NCBI RefSeq assembly: GCF_016481275.1
Contig: NZ_JAEMNW010000006.1
Span: 1 to 64,000, forward strand
Length of the DNA: 64,000 nt
Source: Antrihabitans auranticaus
GTDB taxonomy: Bacteria > Actinomycetota > Actinomycetes > Mycobacteriales > Mycobacteriaceae
Reading direction: 5' to 3'
A program made the translations under genes and the position numbers. The notes beneath the pieces were generated by a model. The model saw nothing but the letters and a program-made list of their open reading frames with translations. It did no database searches and was not told the origin of the DNA. Positions 63,706-64,000 of the stretch are shown here, one piece after another (position 1 is the stretch's first letter; every line of letters starts with the position of its first letter).

Positions 63706-64000
63706 ATGGAACGATCCCACCGACCCTCGGGCGTACTTCGGATCGGGATCGTCGAAGACCACGAGAGCCAGGTGTACGGAGTCAAAGCGATTCTCGCCGA
63801 GACCGACGATCTGGTGCTCGTCGCCAACGGTGCGACTGTCGCCGAGTTGCTCGCCATCACAAGCGATCTCGATCTTGTTGTGCTCGACCTCCGGCTTGCT
63901 GACGGGTCGACGCCGAAGTCCAACGTCGAACAACTGCGCGCCGCGGGCCTCGAAGCGCTCGTCGTGACATCCGCTGAGGAGCCTTATCTGGTGCAGTCGG
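63706..64000 (+). CDS. Response regulator, receiver domain (cut by window end)
   Basis: The first 98 residues of a CheY-like receiver: IGIVEDHES with the acidic pair, VVLDLRLADGS with the phospho-Asp, and VVTSAEEPYLV with the conserved Thr/Ser. ATG 63706 is in frame with GTGs at 63703, 63691 and 63679, any of which may be the start. A LuxR-type output domain is expected beyond the window. Confidence 0.8.
   Translation, partial: MERSHRPSGVLRIGIVEDHESQVYGVKAILAETDDLVLVANGATVAELLAITSDLDLVVLDLRLADGSTPKSNVEQLRAAGLEALVVTSAEEPYLVQS

Overview
The window is high-GC, densely coded chromosomal DNA from an actinobacterium, most likely a Rhodococcus/Nocardia-type member of the Mycobacteriales. Signs of this are a furA-katG pair behind a FurA-type palindrome, a DUF222/HNH (13E12-type) protein, a mycothiol-dependent DinB-like enzyme, a deazaflavin (F420)-type oxidoreductase, several secreted LIP-family lipases, an AlkB hydroxylase, and heavy use of GTG starts and ATGA overlaps. 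I see no tRNA, rRNA, CRISPR array, prophage or insertion sequence.

Layout. 0.2-5 kb: a flippase-like membrane protein with an embedded degenerate kinase domain, a GH15 glycosidase and a small membrane protein. 5.0-5.25 kb: an intergenic tandem repeat of about 81 bp. 5.3-14 kb: a frameshifted MHS-type transporter, a GAF regulator divergent from a flavin monooxygenase, a MarR/DinB-like pair, and a beta-lactamase-type hydrolase, QsdR-type regulator and orphan AlkB. 14-15 kb: a family 2 glycosyltransferase. 15-22.3 kb: a divergent catabolic cluster (GntP permease, KDPG aldolase, N-acyl-D-amino-acid deacylase, PLP deaminase; KDG kinase, IclR, RidA). Its reaction order fits import of N-acetyl-D-glucosaminate, deacetylation, deamination to 2-keto-3-deoxygluconate, phosphorylation and cleavage. 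22-29 kb: a BCCT transporter, an ECF42-type sigma factor with its DGPF partner, and a K+/H+ antiporter divergent from a TrkA-type protein. 29-36.5 kb: two secreted lipases (the first frameshifted at its end), a chloroperoxidase-like hydrolase, a phospholipase D-like protein, the HNH protein and a TVP38-type membrane protein.

36.5-41.9 kb: a complete N-acetylglucosamine operon (GntR regulator, sugar porter, kinase, SIS-domain deaminase, NagA) behind two near-identical palindromes. 42-47 kb: a PHA-synthase-like hydrolase, BluB and furA-katG. 47-57.7 kb: a secreted SGNH esterase, a benzoylformate-decarboxylase-like enzyme, a TetR/DUF2236/AttH/nitronate monooxygenase set, a CGNR regulator divergent from VOC and PNPOx proteins, and a third lipase. 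57.7-63 kb: an EthR-like regulator facing an ordered half-site array, a DUF5134-like/small ORF/linalool-dehydratase-isomerase-like operon, and a MarR-controlled drug exporter. 63-64 kb: a LuxR-type HTH-only gene, and a response regulator cut by the window end.

The two amino-sugar clusters together would let the cell use both ordinary GlcNAc and its C1-oxidised form, as released by lytic chitin monooxygenases. The rest is mostly lipid, hydrocarbon and aromatic metabolism with local regulators. Two genes carry single-base deletions that are either real lesions or assembly errors.
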